From SKKY01 sp965228015 (GTDB lineage Bacteria > Bacillota > Peptococcia > Peptococcales > SKKY01): a stretch of 64,000 bases of DNA. The DNA lies in assembly GCA_965228015.1 (NCBI GenBank), contig OZ245787.1, positions 1,612,001-1,676,000 on the forward strand, written 5' to 3'. This document shows, piece by piece, positions 1 to 9,117 of the stretch (the first letter of the stretch is position 1; each line of letters opens with the position of its first letter). The position numbers and the translations under genes are program-made. A model generated the notes under the pieces. The model was given only the letters and a program-made list of their open reading frames with translations. It ran no database searches and was not told where the DNA came from.

Positions 1-142
1 TACATTAAATTTTATATAAATGACAGGACGCATAGAAACCTTGGAGGCGTCCCTCCAAGGTTTCTATAAACAGATTTTTTCATTTAATTAATTTGGTGAA
101 ATTTACTGTCCCAGAAGTGTACCCTTTTTGGGGGTCACACCA
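1..142 (+). mobile_element. IS3-family element, copy 0 (right end only)
   Basis: The window opens inside the 3' end of the same IS3-family element found complete at 12018-13324. The last codons of the transposase end at a TAA at 67-69. The right terminal inverted repeat ends at 142 and reads, reversed, TGGTGTGACCCCCAAAAAGG. The C-terminal coding hairpin here (arms about 32-47 and 52-67) differs from the other copies in both arms at paired positions. The rest of the element lies outside the window. Confidence 0.9.
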
Positions 143-160
143 AAGCGTCCCCTGCGGAGC
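143..160. repeat. Right outer arm of palindromic repeat, after IS copy 0
   Basis: AAGCGTCCCCTGCGGAGC directly follows the IS end. The same AAGCGTCCCCT string follows every forward copy of this IS (3930, 13325, 30857), and its inverse precedes the reverse copy. It is read as the right arm of the repeat in which the IS sits, although a conserved part of the IS itself is not excluded. Confidence 0.6.
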
Positions 161-222
161 TGATTTGCCTCTTTGTTTTTAATTTGTTTTATGTTATTAT
201 TTTTTAGATTGAAGGTGATATT

Positions 223-1578
223 ATGAGAAAAGCTGTTGTTCTTGCTGCCGGGAAAGGTACAAGAATGAAATCAAAATTGCCCAAGGTTCTTCACAAAGCC
301 GGAGGCAGAGAAATGATTAATCAGGTTTTTGATATATTGAAAAAAATAAAGATTGATGAAATTGTTGCTGTCCTTGGTCATGGTGCAGAGCTGGTTGAAG
401 CCAAGCTTGCGTATCCGGCCAAGGTAGTTTTGCAAAAAGAGCAGCTTGGCACCGGCCACGCAGTAATGCAGGCGGCAGATCACATTGCCCCAGGTGATGA
501 AATTCTGGTAATCTGTGGGGACACTCCACTTTTCACGGAGAATACTCTCAAAGAAGCTCTGGAAATGCACCAAAACTCACAAGCATCAGTAACTATCCTT
601 ACAAGTATTTTAGAAAATCCAAAAGGATACGGAAGAATTCTTCGCAGTGAAGATGGGAAAAATGTTCTTGGAATTGTTGAAGAAAAAGATGCCACTAATG
701 AGCAAAAAAAAATCTGCGAGATTAATACAGGAACCCATGTCTTCGACGGAAAATTTTTAAAAGAAAATTTATTTAAAATAGACAATAAAAATTCCCAAGG
801 GGAATATTACCTTACAGATCTTCTAAAACTGGCCAATGATTCGGGGCAAAAAACCGCCGGCTATATTTTGTCAGATTCAGGAGAAGCCCTTGGCATCAAC
901 GATAGAGAACAATTAGCAGAAGCATCTGCAATACTCCGGAAAAGAAAAATTCGTCAACTAATGCTTGATGGAGTAACTTTCATTCATCCGGAAACTGCAT
1001 ATATTGGCTCTCAGGTAAAAATATCTCAGGATGTAATTATTTATCCTAATGTTATAATAGAAGGTGAAACAGAGATTGGTGAAGATAATATCATCGGCCC
1101 CGATACTCTGATTATCGATTCAAAAATTGGTTCTGGTAACCAAATCGAGAAATCAAAAATTCTTAAAAGCACAGTAGGGTCAGAATGTAACATCGGTCCC
1201 TACGCATATCTACGTCCTGGAGCAGATATCCGGGACAAGGTAAAAATTGGAGATTTTGTTGAAATCAAAAAATCCATAATCGGTGAAGGAAGCAAAGTAC
1301 CTCATCTGACCTACGTGGGAGATGCAGATGTAGGAACCAAGGTTAATATTGGCTGCGGAACCATTACCTGTAACTACGATGGGAAAAATAAGCATAAAAC
1401 AACCATGAAAGACAACTCTTTTATAGGAAGTAACACAAATCTTGTTGCCCCAGTAACCATAGGGGAAAGAGGCTACATCGGCGCCGGTTCTACAATTACG
1501 ATAGATGTGCCTGACAATCACCTGGCAATAGCCAGAGGCAGGCAAAAAAATATAAATCTAAAAAATAAAAGTAAGTAA
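223..1578 (+). CDS. glmU: Bifunctional UDP-GlcNAc pyrophosphorylase / GlcN-1-P acetyltransferase
   Basis: GlmU acetylates glucosamine-1-phosphate and then uridylylates it to UDP-GlcNAc, the precursor for peptidoglycan and wall polymers. The 451-residue length is normal. The N-terminal nucleotidyltransferase signature LAAGKGTRMKSKLPKVLH is at residues 7-24, followed by GTGHAV and CGDTPL. From about residue 250 the left-handed beta-helix hexapeptide repeats begin, with the acetyltransferase stretch GCGTITCNYDGKNKHKT near 375-391. ATG 223 follows AAGGTGA at a good distance. prs follows 23 bp downstream, as in Bacillus. The gene is intact. The upstream neighbour (spoVG in Bacillus) cannot be judged because an IS lies there. 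Confidence 0.97.
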   Translation: MRKAVVLAAGKGTRMKSKLPKVLHKAGGREMINQVFDILKKIKIDEIVAVLGHGAELVEAKLAYPAKVVLQKEQLGTGHAVMQAADHIAPGDEILVICGDTPLFTENTLKEALEMHQNSQASVTILTSILENPKGYGRILRSEDGKNVLGIVEEKDATNEQKKICEINTGTHVFDGKFLKENLFKIDNKNSQGEYYLTDLLKLANDSGQKTAGYILSDSGEALGINDREQLAEASAILRKRKIRQLMLDGVTFIHPETAYIGSQVKISQDVIIYPNVIIEGETEIGEDNIIGPDTLIIDSKIGSGNQIEKSKILKSTVGSECNIGPYAYLRPGADIRDKVKIGDFVEIKKSIIGEGSKVPHLTYVGDADVGTKVNIGCGTITCNYDGKNKHKTTMKDNSFIGSNTNLVAPVTIGERGYIGAGSTITIDVPDNHLAIARGRQKNINLKNKSK

Positions 1579-1601
1579 AAAATCTGGGGGGAAAAGAAGA
1601 A

Positions 1602-2549
1602 ATGGAAAAAAGGTTTAAAAACCTGAAAATCATTACCGGAAATTCCAATCCTGAATTAGCAAAAGAAATTTGTGACTACATTGGAATCGATCTTGGTAAA
1701 AGTGAAGTAAAAACTTTCAGCGATGGCGAGATCTCACTTTCTTTAACAGAAAGCGTAAGAGGTGCAGATATTTTTATTATCCAGCCAACAAGCAGTCCTG
1801 TAAACGACAACCTGATGGAGCTTTTGATTATGATAGATGCGGCAAGAAGAGCATCTGCAAGAAGAATCACAGCAGTACTTCCATATTACGGATACGCACG
1901 CCAGGACCGCAAAATTAAGGCCAGAGAGCCAATTACAGCAAAGCTTGTAGCCAACCTGGTTGTACAGGCAGGAGCAAGAAGAGTTCTTGGAATGGATCTA
2001 CACGCTTCACAGATTCAGGGTTTTTTCGACGTTCCCTTTGATCACCTTTTAGCCGCACCAATACTTGCAGATTACTTTAAAAACATGGATTTAGAAAACA
2101 CAGTAGTTGTATCTCCAGACATGGGTGGAGTAACAAGAGCAAGAGGCCTGGCAGAAAGATTAGAGGTTCCCCTGGCAATTATTGATAAAAGAAGACCAAT
2201 GCCAAATGTTTGCGAAATTATGAACCTTATTGGTGATGTTAAAGATAAGAGCGTTATCATGATTGACGATATTATCGATACAGCAGGAACAATTGTAGGA
2301 GCCGCTGAGGCTTTAAAAGAAAGAGGAGCTAAAGATATGTACATTTGCTGCACACATCCAGTTCTATCCGGACCAGCAATTGAAAGAATTCAAAACTCTT
2401 GCATTAAAGAAATGATAACAACAAACACAATAAAGCTTCCAGCAGAAAAACATATTGATAAAATCAAAGTTTTATCCGTAGCTCCACTTATCGGTGAAGC
2501 TATTATGAGAATTCACGAAGATTTATCAGTAAGTAAACTATTTGACTAA
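1602..2549 (+). CDS. prs: Ribose-phosphate pyrophosphokinase
   Basis: Prs makes PRPP from ribose-5-phosphate and ATP for nucleotide, histidine, tryptophan and NAD synthesis in the cytoplasm. The 315 residues match the class I enzyme. Visible motifs are FSDGE, the ATP-loop region YGYARQDRK, the divalent-cation site DLHASQIQGFFDVP (about 129-142) and the PRPP loop DDIIDTAGT (about 220-228). The start follows a purine-rich GGGGGGAAAAGAAG site. It forms a glmU-prs unit. The usual next gene, pth, has been pushed 1.4 kb away by an inserted IS. Confidence 0.97.
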   Translation: MEKRFKNLKIITGNSNPELAKEICDYIGIDLGKSEVKTFSDGEISLSLTESVRGADIFIIQPTSSPVNDNLMELLIMIDAARRASARRITAVLPYYGYARQDRKIKAREPITAKLVANLVVQAGARRVLGMDLHASQIQGFFDVPFDHLLAAPILADYFKNMDLENTVVVSPDMGGVTRARGLAERLEVPLAIIDKRRPMPNVCEIMNLIGDVKDKSVIMIDDIIDTAGTIVGAAEALKERGAKDMYICCTHPVLSGPAIERIQNSCIKEMITTNTIKLPAEKHIDKIKVLSVAPLIGEAIMRIHEDLSVSKLFD

Positions 2550-2552
2550 AAT

Positions 2553-2622
2553 AGGGGAAGCTTCCATTTGGTGCAATTTATCCACAGCCTCAACCCTGTG
2601 GATAAATTGCACTAAATAGAAC
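2553..2622. repeat. Palindromic repeat, left part with hairpin (IS copy 1 site)
   Basis: The outer arm AGGGGAAGCTTCC (2553-2565) is followed by a perfect 17-bp inverted repeat (2571-2587 and 2596-2612, loop CCTCAACC). The upper stem carries TTATCCACA and, facing it, TGTGGATAA, both exact DnaA-box nonamers. The IS begins 10 bp after the hairpin. The matching right outer arm AAGCGTCCCCT is at 3930-3940, beyond the IS. The hairpin could also end the glmU-prs transcript, but no T-run follows. Confidence 0.8.
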
Positions 2623-2690
2623 TGGTCTGACCCCCAAAAATTACACAAAATTGGGACAGTAAGATATACTAATTTTGGGGGCTGATTTTA

Positions 2691-3856
2691 ATGACAAAGA
2701 ACTATTCTAATGAATTTAAACTCTCTGTAATTAAGGAATATTACGAAAGCAATCTTGGGGCAAGAAAGATTACTGCAAAGTACAATTTATCTTCAAAAAA
2801 TCTTGTTCTTAATTGGGAAAAACAATTAAAAGAAAAAGGACTTCTTCCAACAGAAGCTAAGAAAGATCCGGATAAGATAAAAATCAGATCAGATAAAATA
2901 GATTTTCCTGAGAAAACACAAAGAGAAATTGAATACGAAAAAGAAATAGAACATCTTTATGCTAAAATTGAATACTACGAACAATTAGAGCATTTACAGC
3001 CCTTTATTTCTAAAAAAACAAAAGTCAGGGAGCTAAAGTACAGAGCTATATTTGCTTTGGAATTTAAATATACAGTAAAATTTTTTTGCGAAATTGCTGG
3101 AGTAAAAAGAAAAGCCTATTGCAATTTCAGAGACAAACCAATAAAAAAAGAAGATCCCATTGAGAAAATAATTATTCAAATATATAACAAATCAAAAGGA
3201 ATTTTTGGTTACAGAAGAATAGGAAATGAGCTAAGAAATGCATTTAAAATAGTTGTTAATCATAAAAAGATTCAAAGAATAATGCAGGAAAACAATCTCA
3301 GATCCAGAATCAGAAGAAAAAAGAATAGGATTCAAGATGATAAACAATTCAAAGCCAATATATTAAACAGGGATTTTAAGGCAAGTCGCCCAGGAGAAAA
3401 AATAGCCACAGATATTACCTGTATTCCTTACAGAAACTCTAAGCTATATCTGTGTGTTGCCCTAGATCTGTTTAACAATAAACCGGTAAGCTGGGAATAC
3501 AGTAAGAATCCTGACAGCAAGCTGACTGTAAAAACTATTGAAAAACTTTCAAAAAGATAGATATTAAGAATACTGTTATCCATAGCGATCAAGATGTTCA
3601 ATACACAAGCAAAGAATATTCCAGCTATTTAAAGTCTTTAGGAGCAGTTCAAAGTATGTCCAGAAGAGGAAATTGCTGGGATAATGCGAAGATTGAAAGT
3701 TTCTTTAGCCATTACAAAACAGAAAGTATTAATCTCTACAAAAAAAGAATCAAAAGTTTTAAAGATATAAAAGAAATTACTGAAGATTACATTAAATTTT
3801 ATATTAATGACAGGACGCAAAGAAGCCTTGGAGGTGTCCCTCCAAGGCTTCTATAA
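2691..3856 (+). pseudogene. IS3-family transposase, frameshifted (copy 1)
   Basis: The reading frame is the 395-residue transposase seen intact at 12086: N-terminal helix-turn-helix (MTKNYSDEFKLSVIKEYYES region), coiled region, then the integrase core with DITCIPYR and HSDQG and the E of NAKIESFF. Here a run of six A near 3550 is five A, which stops the first frame at 3560 shortly before HSDQ. The C-terminus continues in another frame to 3856. A G-to-A change also makes HSDQD instead of HSDQG. The single-frame A+B organisation, without a programmed shift, is unusual for IS3. Confidence 0.9.
3821..3852. repeat. Hairpin in 3' end of IS3-family transposase
   Basis: AGAAGCCTTGGAGG and its exact complement CCTCCAAGGCTTCT flank a 4-nt loop and encode the C-terminal RSLGGVPPRLL. 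Copies 3 and 4 are the same. In copies 0 and 2 the paired position is changed on both arms (AACC with GGTT). Confidence 0.85.
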
Positions 3857-3961
3857 ACAGATTTTTTCATTTAATTAATTTGGTGAAATTTACTGTCCCA
3901 GAAGTGTACCCTTTTTGGGGGTCACACCAAAGCGTCCCCTAAAAAATGAAAGGATCTTTTT

Positions 3962-4582
3962 ATGTATGTGATTGTTGGCCTGGGGAATCCCGGGAAAAAA
4001 TATGAGAATACGAAGCATAATGTTGGCTTTTGGGTTATTGATGCCTTGGCTGAAAAAATGGGAATTTCCCTGGACAAGAAAAACTGTAGCGCAATTTCAG
4101 GCACAGGAATTTACCAAGGGAAAAAAGTTCTTCTTGCCAAGCCTCAAACCTATATGAACCTTAGCGGTGAGGCGGTAATTCAACTTTTGAATTACTACGA
4201 CAACCTGAATGAACTTCTGATTATCCATGACGACCTTGATCTTGCTGAAGGGGTAATCCACTTTAAGGAAGGCGGGGGACTTGCGGGACACAATGGTCTA
4301 AAATCCATTGCCCATCATCTTCATTCCAATGATTTTGACCGCCTCCGGGTAGGAATCGGCCGTCCAGAATTTCAAAAAGTTGTAAATTATGTACTGGAGT
4401 CTTTTTCAAAAGAAAAACAAGAGTTTTTAGATGAAGCAGTAAAAGCCACCATTCCTGGCGTTGAAACCTGGCTGGAACAGGGAATCCAGAAAGCCATGAA
4501 TCAATTCAACCAGAAAAAAGAAAAAGAAAAAAATAAAGAAGAAACTAAAGAAAATAAAAAAGAGACTGAAGCTAATGAATGA
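3962..4582 (+). CDS. pth: Peptidyl-tRNA hydrolase
   Basis: Pth releases peptides from peptidyl-tRNAs that drop off ribosomes. The 206-residue protein has the family landmarks: GLGNPG near the start, the catalytic His in KHNVGF (about residue 20), YMNLSG and HDDLDL (about 88-93), and GGGLAGHNGLKS. The last 25 residues are an unusual Lys/Glu-rich tail, absent from typical Pth, probably disordered. AAAGGATC precedes ATG 3962. The stop overlaps the start of mfd by 8 nt, so the two are translationally coupled as in Bacillus. An IS lies just upstream, so expression probably depends on a promoter in or near the IS end. Confidence 0.96.
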   Translation: MYVIVGLGNPGKKYENTKHNVGFWVIDALAEKMGISLDKKNCSAISGTGIYQGKKVLLAKPQTYMNLSGEAVIQLLNYYDNLNELLIIHDDLDLAEGVIHFKEGGGLAGHNGLKSIAHHLHSNDFDRLRVGIGRPEFQKVVNYVLESFSKEKQEFLDEAVKATIPGVETWLEQGIQKAMNQFNQKKEKEKNKEETKENKKETEANE

Positions 4583-7500
4583 GATGAGTACCCAAGTGGA
4601 TTTCCGCCAATTCTTAAGCCTGGAAAAACTGGATCAGCGACTTCTTAATCTGCCAAAACACACCTTGATTTATGGTTTAGATGACCATAAAAAAGCAATT
4701 TTGGCAGCTTTGTTATGGTCAAAATCAGGAATATTTATATTCAAAAATGAAAAGAAAACAAAATATTTTCTGGAAAAGTTCCAGGAAACCGGCGTGGGAA
4801 GCTGCTACTACTACCCAGCGGAAGAGCGAATTCCCTTTGAAGTATTCGCCAAAAGTAAGGATATCGAAAGCCAGAGAGCGGAAGTTCTAACCCGCCTGGC
4901 AAACGACGAAAAAATTATTGTCTTCGCCAGCATTCAGGCTATCCGTCGCAAACTCAACCCCCTGGCAGACTACAAAAAACATTATACAACTAAAAACCGG
5001 AGACACCCTGGATCTGAAGGATTTCACATCCCACCTTATTCAGGCCGGCTTTGAGCGGAAAGAAATGGTAATAAAGCCAGGAGATTTCAGCATCCGCGGG
5101 GGAATCATCGACATTTTCCCTGTAATTTCTAACAATCCCCTAAGAATCGAACTTTTTGATGACGAAATAGATTCCATCAGAACCTTTGATCTGAACCCTC
5201 AAAAATCCTTTGAGAAAACAAACCAGATTCTTGTTGGACCCACCAGGGAGTTTATTTGTCCCACCCTCACGGAAGTTCCCCAGGCTCTGGAGAAAGATTA
5301 CCGGGAACAGCTAGCCCGCTATGAGGAATCAGAAAGAAAAAATGACACCCTGAATTTCAAAAATGCAGCTTTGAATTTCAAAAACTTCTACGGGCAAATT
5401 AAAGAAAAAATACAAAATAACCTGTGCGTTAATGAAGAAGAGTATCTTTATCACTACCTCTTCTCCCAGGATACGACGATTCTGGACTATTTCCCAAACA
5501 ATGCCCGAATCTACATTGATGAACCAAAAAGAGTTATCTCCGCCCTGGAGCTTTTGGAAAAAGAAGAAGGAAAAATTTACACAGACCTCCTGAAAAAAGG
5601 TCGGGTTTTAAAATATCAGCAAAAAATTTACAGCACAATAGAAGAACTTGCCCCAATTTTTAAAGAAAAAGAAACTGTTTTCATGGCACTCCTTCCAACA
5701 TCAGGAGCCTTTGAAATACCTTTTTCCCAGCGAATTAACGGAGATTTTCTTGGAGACGCAATTCCCTTCTTCAACAAGACAGACCATCTTTTTCGCTTTA
5801 TGGAAGACAAAACAAAAAAGGCTACCGCACAATTCTGGCCATCCACAGCAAAGGAAACCGGGAAGCTCTAATTAAGGAAACTCATCACTATAAAACAACA
5901 ATATCCGATTTTAAAAACCAGCAGGAATCGGGAATATATTTTGCTCACCTGAACCTGGAAAAAGGTTTTGAAGATAAAAAAGGCAAGACCCTCTTTATTA
6001 CGGAACTGGATATTTTCAACAAGAAAAAGAAAAAACCCGCCAGATTTATAACAAAGATGCAGAGCGTATCGGCTCCGTTTTCGAGCTGGAAATTGGGGAT
6101 TTTGTGGTTCACTCATCCCACGGTATTGGCCAGTATTTCGGCATCAACACCCTAGAAGTGGAGGGAATAAAAAAAGATTACCTTCTTATTAAATATAAAG
6201 GGGAGGACAAACTTTACGTCCCGGTTGAGCAGGTTCACAATCTTCAAAAATTTATAGGCAGTGAGGAAAAACGCCCTAAGCTAAACAAACTTGGAGGCAG
6301 CGAATGGCAGCGTACTAAAGCAAAAGTTCAAAAATCTATTGAAGATATGTCTGAAGAGCTTCTTGAACTTTATGCCCAGCGTACAATGAACCAGGGATTT
6401 GCCTTTTCTCCAGATGATTTTATGCAGCAGGAGTTTGAAGATAACTTCCCCTACGAAGAAACTCAAGATCAGCTTCGTGCCATTATGGAAATCAAAAAAG
6501 ATATGGAAAATCCAACTCCAATGGATCGTCTCCTTTGCGGCGACGTAGGATACGGAAAAACTGAAGTTGCAATGAGAGCAGCCTTTAAAGCAGTGCGGGA
6601 CAGCAAGCAAGTGGCAGTCTTGGTGCCTACAACAATTCTGGCAGAGCAACACTTTCAGTCTTTCAGCAAACGATTTGAAGGATTTCCTGTAAAAGTTGAA
6701 GTACTAAGCCGATTTAAATCACCGAAGGAAGAAGTGGAGATTAAGGAAGACGCAGCCAAAGGTAAGGTGGACATCCTTATCGGCACCCACAAGCTCCTCT
6801 CCAACACCTTGAAATTTAAGGATTTAGGACTTCTAATCGTAGATGAAGAGCAACGCTTTGGGGTAAAAGATAAAGAAAAAATTAAGCAAATAAAAGCATT
6901 TGTGGACGTTCTCACACTATCAGCAACCCCAATACCCAGAACACTGCAAATGTTTCTGGCAGGACTTAGGGATATGAGCTTAATTGAAACACCACCAAAA
7001 AACCGTTATTCAATTCAAACCTTCGTAGTAGAAAAAACGATGAACTTTTAAGAGAAGTCATTCTTCGTGAGCTTGGAAGAGAGGGACAGATTTTCTACGT
7101 TCAAAACCGGGTTCACGACATCTATTTAGAAGCAGGGAAGCTGATGGAAACGGTTCCAGAAGCCTCCTTCGCCGTTGCCCACGGTCAGCTTAAGGAACAT
7201 GAACTGGAAAAAACAATGATCGAATTTATGGAAAAAGAAAAAGACTGTCTTGTCTGCGCCACTATCATCGAAACCGGTCTGGACATTCCCAACGTTAACA
7301 CTCTGATAGTGGACGAAGCTGATAAATATGGTCTCTCCCAGCTTTATCAGCTTCGAGGCAGGGTAGGCCGCAGTGAAAGGGTTTTATCTGCCTCACATAC
7401 AAGGCAGATAAAACCCTTTCAGAAAACGCTGAAAAGCGTCTGAAAGCTATCAAAGATTTCGCCGAACTGGGATCCGGCTTTAAAATTGCCATTCGTGACT

Positions 7501-8116
7501 TGGAAATCCGGGGTGCGGGAAATCTTCTGGGCAAGGAACAGCACGGACACCTTGATGCCATCGGCTTCGCCCTTTACACTCAGATGCTTCAGGAAACTAT
7601 TCAGGATCTGAAAATTAAAAAGAAAAAAGAAGCAGGAGAGTTTACTCAGGAAGATGCAATCAAGAGTAGAGACAGGGAGCAGGAAATATCTCTGCCCATC
7701 AGCGCCCTTATCCCGGAAGAATATATTCGGAACCACGGCCTGAAACTGGAGTTCTATCAGAAAATTAAAATGCCCCAACAGAGGATGTTCTTATAGATGT
7801 CACCGACGAGCTTATTGACCGTTTTGGAGATTTCCCCGAAGAAGTTGCCAACCTCATTTCTCTTGGTGAGATCCGCATTAAAATGGAAAAGCTGGGAATT
7901 TCATCTCTGAAATTGAAAAATAACACTCTGGAGTTTCTAATTTCAATAGATGCCTCCCTGGATCCTAAAACAATTTTAAAACTTTCTGAAAACTTTAAGA
8001 ATCAAGTGTCATTTAAGGATGACAATGGTTTTATGATAAGATATAGTATAAAATACACCAATAAAGAAGAACTTCTGAGATACATAGAAGATTTTCTAAA
8101 ACATTTAGGAGGCTAA
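4575..8116 (+). pseudogene. mfd: Transcription-repair coupling factor Mfd, with six frameshifts
   Basis: Mfd removes stalled RNA polymerase and recruits UvrA. The span (about 1180 codons) is the usual length and every domain is present: UvrB-like N-terminus, the RNAP-interaction segment GDFVVHSSHGIGQY, the helicase core with GDVGYGKTEVA and DEEQRFG, motif VI GRVGRS, and the C-terminal TRCF domain. The frame changes near 4980, 5815, 6030, 7035, 7380 and 7785, nearly always at a run of four to six A or at the palindrome at 7374-7421. The residues between shifts are well conserved, so this is either a very recent pseudogene or a correct gene with residual indel errors. I favour the second, since mfd loss by six independent hits without substitutions is unlikely. 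Confidence 0.93.
7374..7421. repeat. Perfect 20-bp inverted repeat inside mfd
   Basis: Bases 7374-7393 are exactly complementary to 7402-7421 with an 8-nt loop. The right arm encodes the expected KADKTLSE of Mfd. The left arm encodes GFICL where relatives have a variable AYAYL-type strand, and a frameshift sits in it. This fits a left arm rewritten from the right arm. Confidence 0.85.
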
Positions 8117-8120
8117 TTTA

Positions 8121-9083
8121 ATGATTAGACAGGTACAAAAAATTCAAAAAAAATCTTCCCTGCTATTTCTTGCAGGGGCGTTGATTCTTATCCTTACACT
8201 TTCAGGATGCTCCGGCTCAGCTGGCAGCGACAAAATTTTAGCAAATGTTAACGAAACTGATATTACAGAAAGTCAGTTTAATCAAAGATTCAACATAATT
8301 GCAGGTCAGTACGACTTCGACCCGAATAATGCAGAGCACATGGCTTACCAGGAAGAATTAAAAACACAAATTTTAAACAGCATTATTGATGAAGCTGTTC
8401 TTCTTGAAGAAGCAGCAAAAAAAGGCTTAACAGTGGAGGCTCAGGAAATTGAAGACGAAATTGCAATGTATAAGTCAAGTTTCAGTTCTCAAGATGAGTT
8501 TAAAAAATATTTAAGTGATTATTTAAAGCTAACGGAAGATGAATTTAGAAATATTCTTCAAAATGACCTTCTTGTTTCCAAGCTTTATGAAGAAGTGGCC
8601 GGAGAAATTAATTCAACAACATCTTCACTAAGAGAATATTTTGATAATAACAAAGATCTTTTTGTAAAAGGTGAGGAAGTATCTGCGACTCATATTTTAG
8701 TGGAAACAGAGGAAGAAGCAAAAAAAATTATTGAAGAAATTAATGGCGGTGCAGATATGAACCAGCTGGCTGCAGATAAATCTACAGATCCAACAGCTAA
8801 GGATAACAAAGGGGAGCTAGGTTATTTTGGTAAAGGCAGAATGGTTCCTGAGTTTGAAAATGTAGCTTTTGCCATGGAGCCTGGGGAGTTTTATCCTGAA
8901 CCAGTAAAAAGTCAGTTTGGATACCATGTAATCCGCTTAAATGACAAAATTGAGGGAGAAGATATTTCCTTCGCAGATGTGGAAGAGGAAATTAAATTTT
9001 ATCTGATAGAGGAAGAAAGAAACAAAGCTTTTTCTGACTATATTGATGAACTAAGAAGCGCAGCAACAATAGAAATAAAGTAA
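8121..9083 (+). CDS. prsA: PpiC/PrsA-type peptidyl-prolyl isomerase lipoprotein
   Basis: A 320-residue predicted extracytoplasmic foldase anchored by lipid. A hydrophobic signal segment (about residues 13-28) ends in the lipobox LSGC. A SurA-N-like helical region follows, then a parvulin domain at about 190-285 with the family landmarks ATHILV, GGDMNQ-like GGADMNQLA, GELGYFGKG and FGYHVIRL. AGGAGG lies 9 nt before ATG 8121, and mfd ends 4 bp upstream, so they probably share a transcript. In Bacillus spoVT occupies the place after mfd, while a parvulin gene after mfd is common in Clostridia. The symbol is by family; SurA-like naming would also fit. Confidence 0.9.
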   Translation: MIRQVQKIQKKSSLLFLAGALILILTLSGCSGSAGSDKILANVNETDITESQFNQRFNIIAGQYDFDPNNAEHMAYQEELKTQILNSIIDEAVLLEEAAKKGLTVEAQEIEDEIAMYKSSFSSQDEFKKYLSDYLKLTEDEFRNILQNDLLVSKLYEEVAGEINSTTSSLREYFDNNKDLFVKGEEVSATHILVETEEEAKKIIEEINGGADMNQLAADKSTDPTAKDNKGELGYFGKGRMVPEFENVAFAMEPGEFYPEPVKSQFGYHVIRLNDKIEGEDISFADVEEEIKFYLIEEERNKAFSDYIDELRSAATIEIK

Positions 9084-9117
9084 TTATTTTTGAATTGAAG
9101 TAACAGGGGAGATCACC

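Larger units (their letters stand above)
2623..3929 (+). mobile_element. IS3-family insertion sequence, copy 1
   Basis: A 1307-bp element bounded by imperfect inverted repeats: TGGTCTGACCCCCAAAAA on the left and, reversed, TGGTGTGACCCCCAAAAA on the right. No clear target duplication is visible. It lies between prs and pth in the same orientation as the housekeeping genes, inside the palindromic repeat described at 2553. Its transposase gene is frameshifted, so it is probably not autonomous as sequenced. Confidence 0.92.

Noticed and set aside
2571..2612. Paired DnaA boxes as a replication origin
   Set aside because: Only two boxes per locus, the pattern is dispersed over several loci, and there is no dnaA, dnaN or AT-rich unwinding cluster nearby.
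2571..2612. Hairpins before the IS copies as ordinary terminators
   Set aside because: No T-run follows the stems, and the same hairpin type occurs inside tilS coding sequence.
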